DNA of 64,000 nucleotides, taken from NCBI GenBank assembly GCA_022701365.1, contig JAKUHH010000041.1:124001-188000 (forward strand), written 5' to 3'. The notes below the pieces were generated by a model. It saw only the letters and a program-made list of their open reading frames with translations, was not told where the DNA came from and searched no databases. Both the position numbers and the translations under genes were made by a program. Within the stretch, counting starts at the first letter, position 1; each line of letters opens with the position of its first letter. Below are positions 33,471-45,825 of this stretch, in pieces. Origin of the DNA: Mycocentrospora acerina. Lineage: Eukaryota; Ascomycota; Dothideomycetes; Pleosporales.

Positions 33471-34831
33471 ATGTCGTCTCCACCGCGAACGCCTTCGCAC
33501 AGGCCCGTCTCCTCACACCGCCGACACCCTTCAAGCCTCGACATGTCGGTGCACACACACTCGCGGCGGGGGTCGCTGAACCGCCGCTCCTCGGGGTACT
33601 CACCCATAACTCCGCGCTCGTTGCACGAGTTTGACCACGGCAGTCCCGCACACCACTTCGATGGTGGGGGAGACGCCAACGGCCTGGGCAACCTGGCCGA
33701 CGAGCTGGGTGAGATCTGGGACGACAACGAAGAGCCAATGGACGGAGAGTTTGGAGAGGAGCTGGAGCTGCCGCAGGATCAAGGGCAAGAAATTGGCACC
33801 GCCGTCGAGCACGACGGCTCTTCAGGAGCAGGCAGCGCCATCGTCCCCAACGGCGTGCGAGATAGTGGGGTTGCTATGCAGTCGTCCCCCTCAGCACACT
33901 CGAGAGCCACGCTGAGCCCACAGGCTGCGGCTAGGGCGAAGAAGCACAATCGACACCGTTCACTCTACGATGGCTCTGATTACGGGTCTGACTCGGATCT
34001 GGACAGCGAGGGCATCTCTCCTGCGCTGGATGCGAGAATCGCCGCTATCGAAGGACTGGCGCGGAGAGGCATGGAAGAGAATGGAAGTACGTCAGACGAC
34101 ATTGTCAAGCGCGTCACAGAGCAACTCAAGGATCTGGGGAGTCAGATTGCCGTTGAGAACGGAGCTACAAGGTATGTTCAACCCAGCTCTGCCTATATAC
34201 GGTTATGCTGACTACTTGAAGACTCAAGACTGCCCACGACGCTCTCACTACCCACCTGACCCACCAGTCTCGCACCCTCACCTCCCTTACAGCCTCTCTT
34301 ACTGGGCCCCGCGCCATCATCCCGGATCCAGACACAATCGACACACTCCTCCCGCTTATAACCTCTACACTCGAACTCATCCCGCACGCCTCCCCAGAGC
34401 CCCTCGTCTCCCTCTCTCACCTTACACTCTCGACCCGTGAGCTTCTTCAACATCTCTCCAACATTGACGACACACTACACATGTCCCGCCAATCCACAAC
34501 AAACGCCGCAAGACGGCTACGCACAAGCAAAGAGCAGCTGCAAGAGTGGAAGCGGGAGAATGAGCGCTCGGAAGAGGGACGCGCGTTCATCGAGAGAGGT
34601 GACTGGGATCGCAGACTTCAGGAACGAGAGGCGAAACGGATGTGTGCGGATATATTGGATGGATTTGAGGATGCTTATGGAATTTGGAGGAAGAGGCTTT
34701 GCGAGGGATTGGGTGTGGCTAGTGCGTAGTTGCGCATCTTCCTGCCCGTTCTCCTAAAAGCAGCGGCTGGTGGGAGTGACTAATGGAAGCACACAGGTGA
34801 AGACTTTCCAGGAGATTTTGTCCAAGCCTAG
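33471..34831 (+). CDS. Acidic/Ser-rich protein with C-terminal coiled coil, function unknown
   Basis: Exons 33471-34171, 34222-34721 and 34797-34831 give 411 residues with consistent phases. The last intron (gtgcgt, tgactaat, cacag) replaces an in-frame stop at 34729 and gives the ending ASEDFPGDFVQA; without it the protein would end GVASA. The N-terminal 190 residues are disordered (SPPRTPSHRP, RRGSLNRRSSGYSP with possible phosphorylation sites, then acidic LGEIWDDNEEPMDGE). The C-terminal half is helical: ALDARIAAIEGLARRG, DDIVKRVTEQLKDLG, then RRLRTSKEQLQEWKRENERSEEG and DWDRRLQEREAKRMC. No membrane segment. I do not recognise the family; the layout suggests a structural or complex subunit. 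Confidence 0.75.
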
Positions 34832-36941
34832 CAAGTGGATCAAAAAGTCATCGTCGTCGTTGTCGTCAATCGTACCATCCACGAGCGCATAGACTGGTCC
34901 TTTTGGCAAATGTTCAGGGTTACACTTACAGGGATATCAACCCTATATTCTACGGTGTTTGAACAAAGTTTCACCTTTAAGAGGACAACAGACCTGGGCA
35001 AGAGGAAATGGCAAAAGAAAACGAACTCCTACACGTTGTTCACGGGAGGGATAAGAGATGAGCTGCTGACTGACTGATTGGCAAAGCGTAGCATGTTGCT
35101 CTGAGCAGGGCGTTTTTTTTTCATTTTCATTTTTGTTGGTAATCCATGTGCATGTGCTTCGGGGGGATGGGAATCTTAGAGTGTGTGTGTGCGTGTGAAT
35201 ACGGAAATTTTGGAGTTGGCATGGCAACGCATTTGATAGAAGTAGATGGGGATCTGGTAATACCCTATTTTTTTGTAATGTTGCTTTTGAATTAGAGAAC
35301 TCTCACCCATGTGATTTTGCTTTTTTTCCATAAAGGTGGAGTTTTTTCCTCGGATTATCCGTCTGCCTTTGTTTCTTCTGAATAGCTTAATATGTGTGTG
35401 TGAAGTTCTTGTGCTAGAGGGGAGTTTCTTTTCTTTCTGGCGACTGATGTGTTGTGTGAGTATGAGGTGGGTGGGGTGGATAGATGGATGGATGTATGAG
35501 AGCGAACGTGAAGGTTAGTACGTAGATGGTTGATGTGGTATTGAGAATGGCTGATTTGCTGATTTGTAGGCAGTGTATACCGAATTACTTGTGCACTTAT
35601 TGTTCTGTGCAGAGAAATGATGACATGCAATGTTGAGTTTGATGTTAGAATGGTAGGCCTGCAACAACCATACCAACCATCTATCCAGCAGATCCAAAAG
35701 CCCTTTGTCTTGCGACAATACTCCACTCCACTCCACTCGGCTATAGCGAAGACAAGATGTTGTGTAGAACCCATGGGTATTCACAAACACATGAACTAAC
35801 AATACTGTCGGACTAGCTCAAGTCAATCTTGACATTTGCTTCGCTGCCTCCTTCCATAGCCTTAAACAGAACACGCAGCACGCTTGGCAAGTCGCCGTGA
35901 AGCGCTAGCCAAGCATTCCGTCTCATCCGCTTGACAAGACACAGCTACAACAAGTACTTGCCTCACTACTACAGGGCGCTGACATACACTCTACAACCCA
36001 AGCTCGCTTTCCCAGCTACTCAGCCGCAGTAGTTGCTACAGCCCAAATCTCACTCACTCCACCTCCCAGACTTCTCAGGCAATCCAACCCTCAGGCAAGA
36101 AGCTAAGCCCAAAATGCCAATCTTTGTCATAGTGACTACTCACACGAGGGTACATGTACATGTGTATTCGTCATCTCGACATGGGTATCTATCTGTACCG
36201 ACCCAAGTGAGTGGAGCAAGGTAGCATACGACCTCCCCTCCCCCGCTTTCCTTCCCCATATCCACTCTAGCTGTACTATGTACCATCCTCGGGAGCCCAA
36301 CCCCACCCACCTCCCATGACGGGCCTTAAGCTCGTATCAACCTAAAGCCCCCCCTCCCCATACAAATCTCCCCCCGTTCGGAGAATTACAAACAACACAT
36401 TACCCGCCGGCAGTAGTGCCCTTTTTTCTTTCTTCCATCTAACCTCCCCCCTCTCCTCCCGTCCCCTACTGTCGCAAAACCCTGCAAATGGCAACGGAGA
36501 GTTAAAGACGAAGACGAATTATTCCCCTTCTTGATCGTGCAAAGTAATCAGATGGGGGATTTTTTTGTGCTTTTGCTTGACGCTGTGAGAGGGGAAGCAG
36601 CGAGTCACAAGCTATTTTGGAAGGGGGGTAAAAAGAAGGCTGTATAGTCTTAGTCTTGCTAGGCTTATTCCCATGGGGAAAGGGAGTTGGTCGATCGGTA
36701 GGCTTGATTCCACGCTACGACGGTAGAAATTCACTCCGACTTGTGGTTTTTACGAGGTGGTGCGGTGTAAAGGGGGCCGAGTGATGGGAATTTGAGGTGG
36801 TAGTTGATTTGGGGGAGGAGGGGGGTTTGTATAGATGAATGCTTTGAACTGTTACTTCGTTTTTTTTAATTAAATACATACATTATTTGTGTCCTTGCTT
36901 CATTTCTTCCATCCTTCCTTCGTTGTTGATTGCTATTCATC
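34832..36941. other. Intergenic region of about 2.1 kb
   Basis: No exon recognised. Poly-T and (GT)n tracts occur around 35,100-35,200, and C/T-rich stretches at 36,230-36,480. The final 60 bp before 36942 are T- and C-rich, like a fungal transcription start region of the arabinanase gene. Confidence 0.5.
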
Positions 36942-37988
36942 ATGCGTTCTACTTTCTCACTTGCTCTCTTGTCCCTCTCCTGTGCTGCATCTGTGGCTGC
37001 CTACGCTGACCCGCTCTCCTGCAGCGGCGTATGTGGCAATGCGCATGACCCGTCCATCGTCCGCCGTGACGATGGAACGTACTTTCGCTTCTCGACGGGC
37101 GGAAAAGTTGCTATTCACAGTGCGCCTTCTATCCAAGGCCCATGGACCTACAAGGGAGCTGCCATCCCAGCAGGCTCCATCATCAATCTGCCCGGAAAAA
37201 ACGATCTCTGGGCGCCAGACGTCCTTAAAGTCGGAGACACATACTACTTGTACTACTCCGTGTCTGCGTTTGGAGAGAACGTATCTGCGATTGGCGTTGC
37301 AACGAGCAAGACAATGGATGTAGGCTCGTGGGTTGACCGGGGGACAACGGGCATCGAGTCGACGACGACGAACAACTTCAACGCCATTGATGCGCAGCTG
37401 CAGGCCGCAGACGGGAAGTTTTATATCAATTTTGGCTCCTTTTGGTCCGACTTGTTCCAGATCGAGATGCAGAACCCGCCGCTCAAGGTTGCAAAGGCCG
37501 TCACGCAGGCGACGAATATCGCGTTTGTGCCTACTGCGCCTCAGGCGCAGGAAGCAGCGTTTACGTATAAAAACGGCAACTACTATTATTTGTTCTTCTC
37601 AGTGGGGTCGTGCTGCAACTTTGACACGGCGAGGCCTGCGGCAGGTAAGGAATACAAGGTCCAGGCGTGTCGGTCGACGTCTGTTTCCGGTCCATATGTG
37701 AGTTCCTTCTCTTTTGCAATCTCTGGCCTGTGTCATGGATACAGAGATGCTGACAGTATCGCGCAGGTCGACAAGGCTGGTAAGTCTTGCCTTCAGGGTG
37801 GCGGCACAACGGTCCTCGAGTCCCATGATTTTGTCTATGGACCAGGTGGTCAGGGAGTTTTTAACGACCCCTCGCTCGGCCCGGTATTATACTATCACTA
37901 CGTTGATACACGTATTGGCTATGCGGATGCGCAGAAGCTGTTTGGCGTAAATCAGATCAACTTTTCTAGCGGGTGGCCCGTTGTATAG
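36942..37988 (+). CDS. Secreted glycoside hydrolase family 43, endo-1,5-alpha-L-arabinanase type
   Basis: Exons 36942-37697 and 37767-37988 give 325 residues. The start MRSTFSLALLSLSCAASVAA is a signal peptide, cleaved near AAYADP. GH43 landmarks of the five-bladed propeller are present: NAHDPSIVRRDDGTYF (catalytic base Asp), DLWAPDVLKVGDTYYLYYS (pKa-modulating Asp), and QEAAFTYKNGNYYYLFFS (general acid Glu). GGTTVLESHDFVYGPGGQG and YYHYVDTRIGY complete the fold. Such enzymes cut alpha-1,5-linked arabinan of pectin. The intron (gtgagt...gcgcag, 69 nt) is a multiple of three and stop-free, so retention would insert 23 residues; it is called because removal gives SGPYVDKAGKSC, the usual family spacing. 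Confidence 0.9.
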   Translation: MRSTFSLALLSLSCAASVAAYADPLSCSGVCGNAHDPSIVRRDDGTYFRFSTGGKVAIHSAPSIQGPWTYKGAAIPAGSIINLPGKNDLWAPDVLKVGDTYYLYYSVSAFGENVSAIGVATSKTMDVGSWVDRGTTGIESTTTNNFNAIDAQLQAADGKFYINFGSFWSDLFQIEMQNPPLKVAKAVTQATNIAFVPTAPQAQEAAFTYKNGNYYYLFFSVGSCCNFDTARPAAGKEYKVQACRSTSVSGPYVSSFSFAISGLCHGYRDADSIAQVDKAGKSCLQGGGTTVLESHDFVYGPGGQGVFNDPSLGPVLYYHYVDTRIGYADAQKLFGVNQINFSSGWPVV

Positions 37989-38145
37989 ATGTGTGTTGCA
38001 TGTCTGGCCGATGGAATATATCGGATAATCCTTCGTTGCAAATAGTTCTTTTACACAAACTCCATCTTGCGATTGAGGTTGTGCATATCGAGGGGATACG
38101 AATAAAGCCGTTTTCTTTGTCAAGCATTTGTGTGCAGCATGAGAG

Positions 38146-39988
38146 TCAGTCATCTTTGCTGGCCTCCTTTCGATACCTTGTGTCGTCAAATTTCCACCAG
38201 ACGCGCCAGACGGCGAAAACGAGAGCTGTCAAAGGAACTGCAACGGCCCAGTAGATCCAGAACATTCCAAAAGTCGTCGGAGTGTTTGGGCTCTCCGAGG
38301 TCCAGTCAAACATGTTCGTGCCGAAGAGCGTCTGTGACTGATTAGCAAATGTACAGACGATGGAGAGACCTGGGATGAAGTCATTACTTACTGCAACAAA
38401 GGTCGGTGGTAGGAATATGGTGGTCAAAACAGCAAGAGTTCTCATAGCTGCACTATCTTTCTTGGTCGCTGCTGCTATCAACTCGCTCTTCTGAGCGATC
38501 GAGCGACTGAGACGGTTCTCATCCTGTGCAATGAAACCAAACATCTAACATTTGTTAGTCATTTTGAGTACTTCAACATAATTCACATTTTCATACCAGG
38601 TTAATATGGCTCTGCGTCCGCTCCTTCAGACCCGACATCTGTGACAGAAAAGCCCACCACATGTTAATGTGGAACTCAACATCGTGAGTAAGATACTCGG
38701 TAGCAGCCAAAGCCTCGGGATGTGTGTCCAGTACCTCGATCCCAGAGCAGCGCAGCTCCTTTAGAGTATCCCGCAAGAATGTACCAAATTCCTTGCCAAA
38801 GTTACCCGCATGTGTAAGCGCGCTCATTTCGATTTGACACTGGTGCAAGCTGCGCATGGAACTGCCATGGCAGGACTGCAGTTTACGCACGAAGCGATCA
38901 AAGTCTAATCTTCCTGTGCTTGAACTAGCAGACTCAAACATCAGTGTTCCGGGAACAGCATAGCCAAGCTGCATCTCGGTTTGATATACGCAATTATCGA
39001 TCTTGGCTCGGTAAGATTCGGCATTCTGGAGGTAGCTCTGTAGTACATGGCTCGCAAGAAGCAGTGGATGTTGTAAGAGAAATGTGTGTTGTATGTCGTT
39101 CAGGTATTGTTTGAGGTAATGGTAGTCTACGTCGGCATAGCCATGAAGAAGCGCCCATGTGGCGCCCGTTCTGCAGTCAAAGAGCAAGGAGATTGCGTAA
39201 GAACCAATAACGAAGTAAGGTACTTTCAGGACCACATCTGACTGATCGTTAGTAGTTGCAAAGGAAATAAGTAGCACTAGCTCACGTATTTTAGACACAA
39301 CGCCAGATGTTGAATCTCGAGTAAAGTGCCTAGCAAACGTGCCATTACTGCTGGAAAAAGCTCTCTCAGTCGTTTGGTGCAAGTTCAAGGCGTTGCAGAT
39401 ACGCTTGAGCACACTCGATCCTTCTGCAAAAGTCGGCGAATCAGGTCCAGAATTGCAACAACTCCTTTGTTAGTGTTCATGAATCATCGATGCATGTGGG
39501 GACGTACATTAGTCGTAGGACCACTTGCCTGAAAGGATTAGGATTCGATAGCTGCTCATCCACTGGGACATGTTTCTTGGAAAATAAATTAGTACCGTGT
39601 CAATAGAATACATGTAAGCCTTACATTGACAATCAACCAGTCTTCGACGTTATCGCATGGGATATCGTTCTCGCGCATGCAAGTTGCGCCCTTCTCATCC
39701 TTAGTAATCTTGGATGAGCATTGCTCTGCTTTCAACCTAGCGTACAGCTTCGTCTCTCCAGACTTCAAGGAACTTTAGTTGTGCGTTGTTCATTTCATGG
39801 GTTGTAGCGTCCTCAGGTTGCTGTGGAGAGAAGTGCACGTTGCGTTCAATGAGAGCTTGCACAAGCTGAAATGCCTAGCAAAGTCACGTATCCGCCTCTC
39901 AGCTGAGCCCTTGTCGCCCTTCACGATAGCAAGCTGTGGCGAAGTCTCTTAGGATTTTAAGCTTTCTATTGGCCCGATCAGGTGCCAT
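38146..39988 (-). pseudogene. CorA-like Mg2+ transporter family gene with frameshifts in its 5' third
   Basis: The 3' part is well formed. Exons 39770-39625, 39575-39508, 39464-39286, 39237-38597, 38544-38392 and 38331-38146 join in frame and end in two transmembrane helices (TLAVLTTIFLPPTFVATLFGTN; GMFWIYWAVAVPLTALVFAVW), as in CorA proteins. Upstream, consecutive protein-like pieces sit in different frames with no splice sites between them. These are MAPDRANRKLKILRDFATACYREG (39988-39915), DKGSAERRIRDFA, AFQLVQALIERNVHFSPQQP through LKFLEVWRD (about 39875-39733), and KLYARLKAEQCSSKI (from about 39734). They read as one protein if three small indels are undone, so the gene looks disabled; sequencing errors are the alternative. 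Intact members sit in the plasma membrane. Confidence 0.6.
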
Positions 39989-40281
39989 GAAAAATAGACA
40001 GCGATAGCTTTTTGAAAGATTACCATCTTCAGCTGTATTGCAGTGCTAACAAATAATGATACAAGAATTAAACATGCTGTGTTGACTACGAAGACGAAAA
40101 GCGGCATGAACTAAGCTGGAGCTAGTGCCACCAAATACGGGGCGAAAGTGCGGAGGAGTCTAGATCTTTCATTGGCCTTCTTATGCTCCAGATTTCTGCA
40201 TGGCACGAGCGCGGCTTACGGTCTCCGTCTCCACGCTGCGCCCTGATGCAACCAACCACCGACGATCCATAACGGTCGTCT
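39989..40281. promoter_or_regulatory. Divergent promoter between the CorA-like gene and the Zn2Cys6 regulator
   Basis: About 290 bp separate the two divergent starts. No specific site is claimed. Confidence 0.35.
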
Positions 40282-42486
40282 ATGGATGCCAGATGGTCGG
40301 AGATGTCACAGCCGCAGAAGCGTTCGAGTGAAGACGTAGAACATGAAGACGGAAGACGACCTGCACCTCGCCCGCCCAGGATCAGAGCTTGTAAGTCGCA
40401 ACCATTGGGGTTTTTGTGGCGTTCAACTGACACTCTGACTACCCAGGTGCAGAATGCAAAAGGCACAAGATTAAGTGTGAGCAGGTCCCTGACGAGCTGA
40501 AATGCGCAAAATGTCTCCGTAGCGGCACTGATTGTGTTCCTTACAATATGAATCAACGTCTGTTGGATGAAGACGCTGCGTGGGTTACCGTATTTCTAAT
40601 CGCATTGCATGTATAGTCTGACAGTTGCATCCAGGTGGAAAGCGAACGCAACAGCCGAATTGGCGCAGCTTCGTTCTGCGGTACAACGCCTTCTTCATCA
40701 CAACAAACTTTTGGAACTTGACAAACCTGTAGAACCATCACCGCTTCCTACTCCGAGGCAGACAGTGAATATTAGCCCTGTCAATGTTCTGTCTGAAACT
40801 GGATGTACTACCATGGTTGTTCCTCCAATGGACATGACCAGAGAAAACTCTGTTGAACGTGATTCTGGCGAGGAGTCTAATCTTGTCAGCGCGCCTATGA
40901 GAAGCCTGTACGATCTCACCAGAATTCGTAATCTTCGAAGCAACGCCCGATGGAAATCAAATTCTAACTCTGTGGATGAAGATTTCATTGCGCAAGGCCT
41001 TGTATCTCAAACAGAAGCCGAGGAACTTTTCAAGCGTTACATGCACGACATCCACCTCTACCTCTGGGCAGGTGTTTTGTTTCCCTACAACTCCTTGGAC
41101 ACCGTTCGTCGTCATTCTACACTCCTCACAGCTGCTGTACTTACAATTGCGGCATTACATACACCTGGCCGGGGCGATACACTACAGAGGTGTTATAACG
41201 TATTTGTGTCTCTGACTTATAACGCCTGTCTTTCCCGTCCGCAGAATCTCGATGACATTCGAGCGTTGGCTCTTGCAGCGTTTTACTTGCCAAATCTCAG
41301 CTGGAAACTTTCAGGCGTGGCTGTCAGAAATGCTGTCGAAATGAATATGCACCAATCGTTTCAAAAGCTAATGCGAGGGCAAGAAGACCAGCGAGACCAG
41401 GTTCGATTATGGTATGCATTGTATGTTTGCGAACATCAGTTCAGTATCGCGTACGGAAGACCTCCAATAATTCATGAAGACGTGGCGATTAAGAACATTG
41501 AATATTTCCTTGACAGTCCCAAAACACAACCAGGTGACATCAGACTTGGTGCTCAAGTCACTTTGTTCAAGATTCTGACAGAAGCATACATTGCATATGG
41601 AAGTGATCCAGAGCAGCCACTTACTGAATCTGACTTTCAGCAACTCCGACTGTTCAATTTTGCAACCGAGCAATGGCGACTTGCATGGCAGGCACGATCA
41701 GCGGATAGTTTAGCTATAGGTTCTTACCCATCAAAGGGCGTAGTACTTTACTACCATTTCGCACGCTTCCAGCTAAATTCACTAGCACTGCGAGCCTTAC
41801 CACTCCCTAATGCCGCCACGACAGAGTCTCTCTCATACGATCGCCGCGAGGCTGCCAACATCGCCATCTCCGCAGCTACTAGCACCCTCACACTCATATT
41901 TGAGGAGCCTGACTTGCGCCGGGCCATGACAGCAGTTCCCATCTTCACGCACACTATGGTCGCTTTCTGCGCCACATTCCTACTCAAGATGGCCAAGACC
42001 TGGGGAAGTATGGCTCAAGCGTCTTCGCCTGAATTAGCTACTGAACCTGTTGGATTGGGACTTAATTTCAACATCAGCCAAGTCCTTTCGCTCTCCCGAA
42101 GATCAGCGAGCTTTCTAGCCAAAGTTGCCGAAAATCTGAATGAAAAGCACCTTACGAGGCATATCGTTCATGGAATCAATGATCTTCTGAAGCGCCTGGA
42201 TGTTGCTGGAACGCCTAACGGTGTTGCAGCAAATACGGTTCCTCATACTGAGGTCTCCGGCTCACAAATTGCGGAGCCAGCCAACTCCACTACTGCTGTA
42301 GATTATGGAAGCGTGGAGGGTGCGAATGGGTATAACATGGTATGTCTACTAAATCCCTCTTTCCTGGATACTGCTAATAATACACAGTATGATTTAATAG
42401 GAGGCTACGGTTTTGGGTTTGATGAGACATTCTTGGGTCAGGGAGCTTCGACAAATCTCGATTTTTGGCAAACAGAGCCATTTTGA
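40282..42486 (+). CDS. Zn2Cys6 (Gal4-type) fungal transcription factor
   Basis: Exons 40282-40390, 40447-40579, 40635-42339 and 42388-42486 give 681 residues. The first splice (gctt|gtaagt...cccag) completes the binuclear zinc cluster CAECKRHKIKCE...LKCAKCLRSGTDC with spacing C-x2-C-x6-C-x8-C-x2-C-x6-C. A linker with a basic/helical stretch (AELAQLRSAVQRLLHHN) suggests dimerisation. The middle homology region spans about residues 190-450 (EELFKRYMHDIHLYLW; RLWYALYVCEHQFSIAYGRPPI). The last intron (48 nt) is stop-free and in frame. Targets unknown; it is divergent to the CorA-like pseudogene and upstream of an AAA ATPase. Confidence 0.88.
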
Positions 42487-43071
42487 TCGATGCTCCCGAT
42501 AACAAAAAGTTTGCAGCACTTAATAACGCGTGTGGTTCAATCGTTGCCATTGCTAGAAATGCAACCATTTGTTGACTTTGGCTACCAAGCAAGCGAAGCC
42601 TAGAAAGGGAAGGTCCGCTTTTCGAGGGGTGGTACGCCTTACATGCAGTCACCTCCGTTCTGCTAGATAACAACATATCGAGATTACGTGTCAAGGCACA
42701 CTGTATAACCCAAGTAAAAAACAATGAAAATGTTGGCAGAAGGGCGGTGTGCGCCCCTACCGCTATATATTGCTGCCTCTGAAAACCGGTACTTCGGCCG
42801 CCCTTCAGCCTCACTACTGGTGCTGCGCCACCATTAGCTAAATGCACACTACATTTCTATTTGATTTTGCAACTGCTGCCTGTAAGATTACTTTAGTTGC
42901 TGACACTCGTTACTGTATCCGTACTACCGTCATACATAGCGAGTGCCTTAACAATAATAAGCTGAAGGATGACTTGATCTCTTGGGCAATTATTTAAGTG
43001 TCCCTGGGGACGCACGCTTATCCTCAAGTCAGTTCTTATCATTCTATCTCAACTTGAAATTATCAAAAACC
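42487..43071. other. Intergenic region with no recognised gene
   Basis: Contains the 3' flank of the regulator and the promoter of the AAA ATPase gene. No exon or repeat recognised. Confidence 0.5.
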
Positions 43072-45163
43072 ATGGCTCCTCACGCAGAGAATGATCATGT
43101 CGCAGCTGAAGAGAGGATAAATACTGCAGATAAGAGCCAGACCCAAGGGAAGGGTCAAGCCAAAGGCAAGGGGAAAGGCAAGGGGAAGGGGGAAACACAG
43201 AGCAAAGAACGCATTCAACGACTTGACCAACTCTACAGCAAGAAGAAACGGCAAACGTATTTTGTTCCAACACCAATATCGCGCGTCGAACCAGAAAAGC
43301 CCGGCCAAGTATCACATGTCGTTCTTAGAGTAAGACGGGTTATTGATGAGAAAGGCTACCCTTCCAACACCGAGATCGATATCAAATCTACTCTGCTTAA
43401 AGACGCTTTGATAGAGATTTTCGAAGGAATTGAAGGATTGACTTTGAATGAATCTCCTCCTATGGTAAGCCAAACATATTTAACACTTTCTTGCCCCGTT
43501 CGCAACTATGAAGAAACTATTGTGATTAGGAATCTAACATTTCACAACAGATTACCCCAGAACGCCTCTTCCACGCTCGGCGAGGGCTCAGCGAACGCAT
43601 CAAAATCGAAGAAACAAAGGCATCTCCTAGTAAAGCTTTGATTGAAGAGCTTGGAGTTGGCGTCCAATTCATTGAAGAGCATTTTTCGAGCACCATAGAG
43701 ACTCTGGAGAGCCTCTCTTCGCAAGGCGAAATCACGTTTGATCTCCTCTGGACGCTTTTCCCAGAAAAGATTGCAGTGTACACTAAAAGCAACCTATTGC
43801 AAGAACCTCAAGTTATGAAGATGCAGAACGGCTCGTATCAGTCTTGTAACGGAACACGCTACTTCGACCTGGATATGCAGTTGATCTCACATGATGGCGA
43901 GAAGCTGGGATGGACTGGCAAGAATATGCGTATCTGGCAATTCAAGGGCGCCAAAAAGGTTCAAAACCTCAACTGCTTCCCGTTTGAGCACCATTCCGAG
44001 TTGGAATCTATCCAAGCTGAGTTGAAAAAGCGCGGTAAGCGCTATATGGAACTATTAGAGGCTCCTCGAGGAACATATCAAGAATATGTCGGTGCTGTAG
44101 TAACTGAGAACCGCGATATCATCGTCGACAGCGAGTACAAAAAGGTCGTTCTTCACGTAAGTATTGAATCAGTACCGAAATCATGCAAAATTTCTAACCC
44201 AACTTCCAGGTGTCTGGTCGTATCATGCTCGATTCTACATCTCTCGTGCAACTCAACGAATATACGGACCTACTCAAGCCAGCAGTTGAGACAGAACTCA
44301 ACACCTTTGGGCTCACTGACGAAGATTTTCTTTACTGCCAGCACTTCATCGGCGGCTTCGGGTTCCGGCAAAAGAAATGGTGTCTCTTTTCTATCAGTCA
44401 ACTCAAACCTGTTGTTTGGAACCCCGACGCCTTCTCCAGACTCGTCATGGACCCTCAAAAACGTAACCTCATCCACACTCTGGTGAAGTCACACCGTAAT
44501 GGCGCCGACACATTTGACGATGTGGTGACGGGCAAAGGCAAGGGACTCGTCGGCCTATTAAGCGGTAACCCAGGAGTCGGCAAAACCCTCACAGCAGAAG
44601 TCATTTCAGAGGTGACTACACGGCCACTGTACATGCTGAGCGCGGGTGAACTCGGCACAAATGTCGAGGCTGTAGAGAAGAAGTTGGATATGGTGCTGGA
44701 GGTCACACGTCAGTGGGGGTGTGTTCTACTCATCGATGAAGCAGATGTTTTCCTCCAGGAGCGCGATGGTCTGGATCTTGAGAGAAACGCGCTTGTTAGT
44801 GTCTTCTTGCGGCGATTGGAGTACTTCCAGGGCGTATTGATCATGACGACGAATCGTAAACGGACGATTGATGCGGCGTTCGATAGCCGCATACACTTCA
44901 AGCTTCACTACGCGGATTTGGATCCGGCATCGCGGTTTACAATCTGGCGGAATTGTATCGACAAGGTTCCAACTAGAGTCTCGACAGATGGTGTCAGTGA
45001 GAAAGATATCCAGAAGCTGGCTGGTTTGAGGCTCAATGGACGGCAGATCAAGAATGCTGTGGCCTGCGCTGTATCCATCGCGATGGAAGAGAAGGTTGCG
45101 CTGTCGCTGGAGGGAATCGAGACGATTCTTGATATGGTGGGTGACGACGAGGACGAGAAGTAA
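43072..45163 (+). CDS. Fungal AAA-type ATPase
   Basis: Exons 43072-43464, 43551-44156 and 44210-45163 give 650 residues. The N-terminus carries a Lys-Gly run (QGKGQAKGKGKGKGKGE). A middle region (ERLFHARRGL, FDLLWTLFPEKIAVYTKSNLL, RYMELLEAPRGTYQEYVG) is of the type found in large fungal AAA proteins such as DUF7025 members. The C-terminal ATPase has Walker A GNPGVGKTLTAE, Walker B CVLLIDEADVFLQ and sensor 1 IMTTNRKRTIDAAFDSRIHF, where the last Arg may be the finger. It then has a helical lid (RLNGRQIKNAVACAVSIA). It is probably a hexameric remodeller or unfoldase; substrate unknown. The ATG at 43072 is preceded by AAACC and is the first with good context. Confidence 0.88.
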
Positions 45164-45825
45164 ATAGAGAGATGTAATTGAGTAATTAGCGAAACCACCA
45201 AATGAAGTGCAGTTTACATGGCCTTTGATCGATTGACGCAATTTTTTTTCTAAAGCTCCTACTGATTAGCCGCTTTGATGGCGTTCATATCAAGAAGTCT
45301 ACTTCTTCTTGAGAACTAAAATACAATACGATTATGAGCATCTGCATTCCTGGACCGAATAGCGGGAACGATATGTCCAAAGTCAGACGCCTTCGTCGTG
45401 AACGGCAAAGCCGCAGCCCAATCAGATGCCGCGGCAGAAGCGGGGATGATTCAAACGCCGAACTGTTAAGACAATAACCCCTCCTACAAGCTACGGCATT
45501 AGAGACCGCAGCGCAAGCGGAATTTACCCAAATATTCAACACCCATTCGCATGGTGCAAGCTGACTTTTCAATCCTTTGGTAAGATGGACGTGGCGGCGA
45601 CGGTCCCGAACAGTCGGTGATTTTGCCGTCCCTACCCCTACCCCAAACCCGTTGCCGACGCCCCACCCCCAGTATTCGGAAAGTCGGTACAGGGAATCGG
45701 AACAAGTGACGTGAGGGGCTCCTCCATTCCTCTATTCTATTCATCTCGCCTTCTACCAGGCATTCCCGCTGTCTTCAATCCCTTCCCTCTCCCTCTCCAA
45801 AACATACCTCTCACATCCATCCAAA
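45164..45825. other. Intergenic region with no recognised gene
   Basis: About 660 bp. The last 100 bp are C/T-rich (ccttccctctccctctcc), as expected for the transcription start of the aldolase gene. Confidence 0.5.

Noticed and set aside
37989..40281. Arabinanase, CorA-like gene and regulator as a functional cluster
   Set aside because: No shared pathway, and the CorA-like gene appears broken; neighbourhood alone does not support a cluster.
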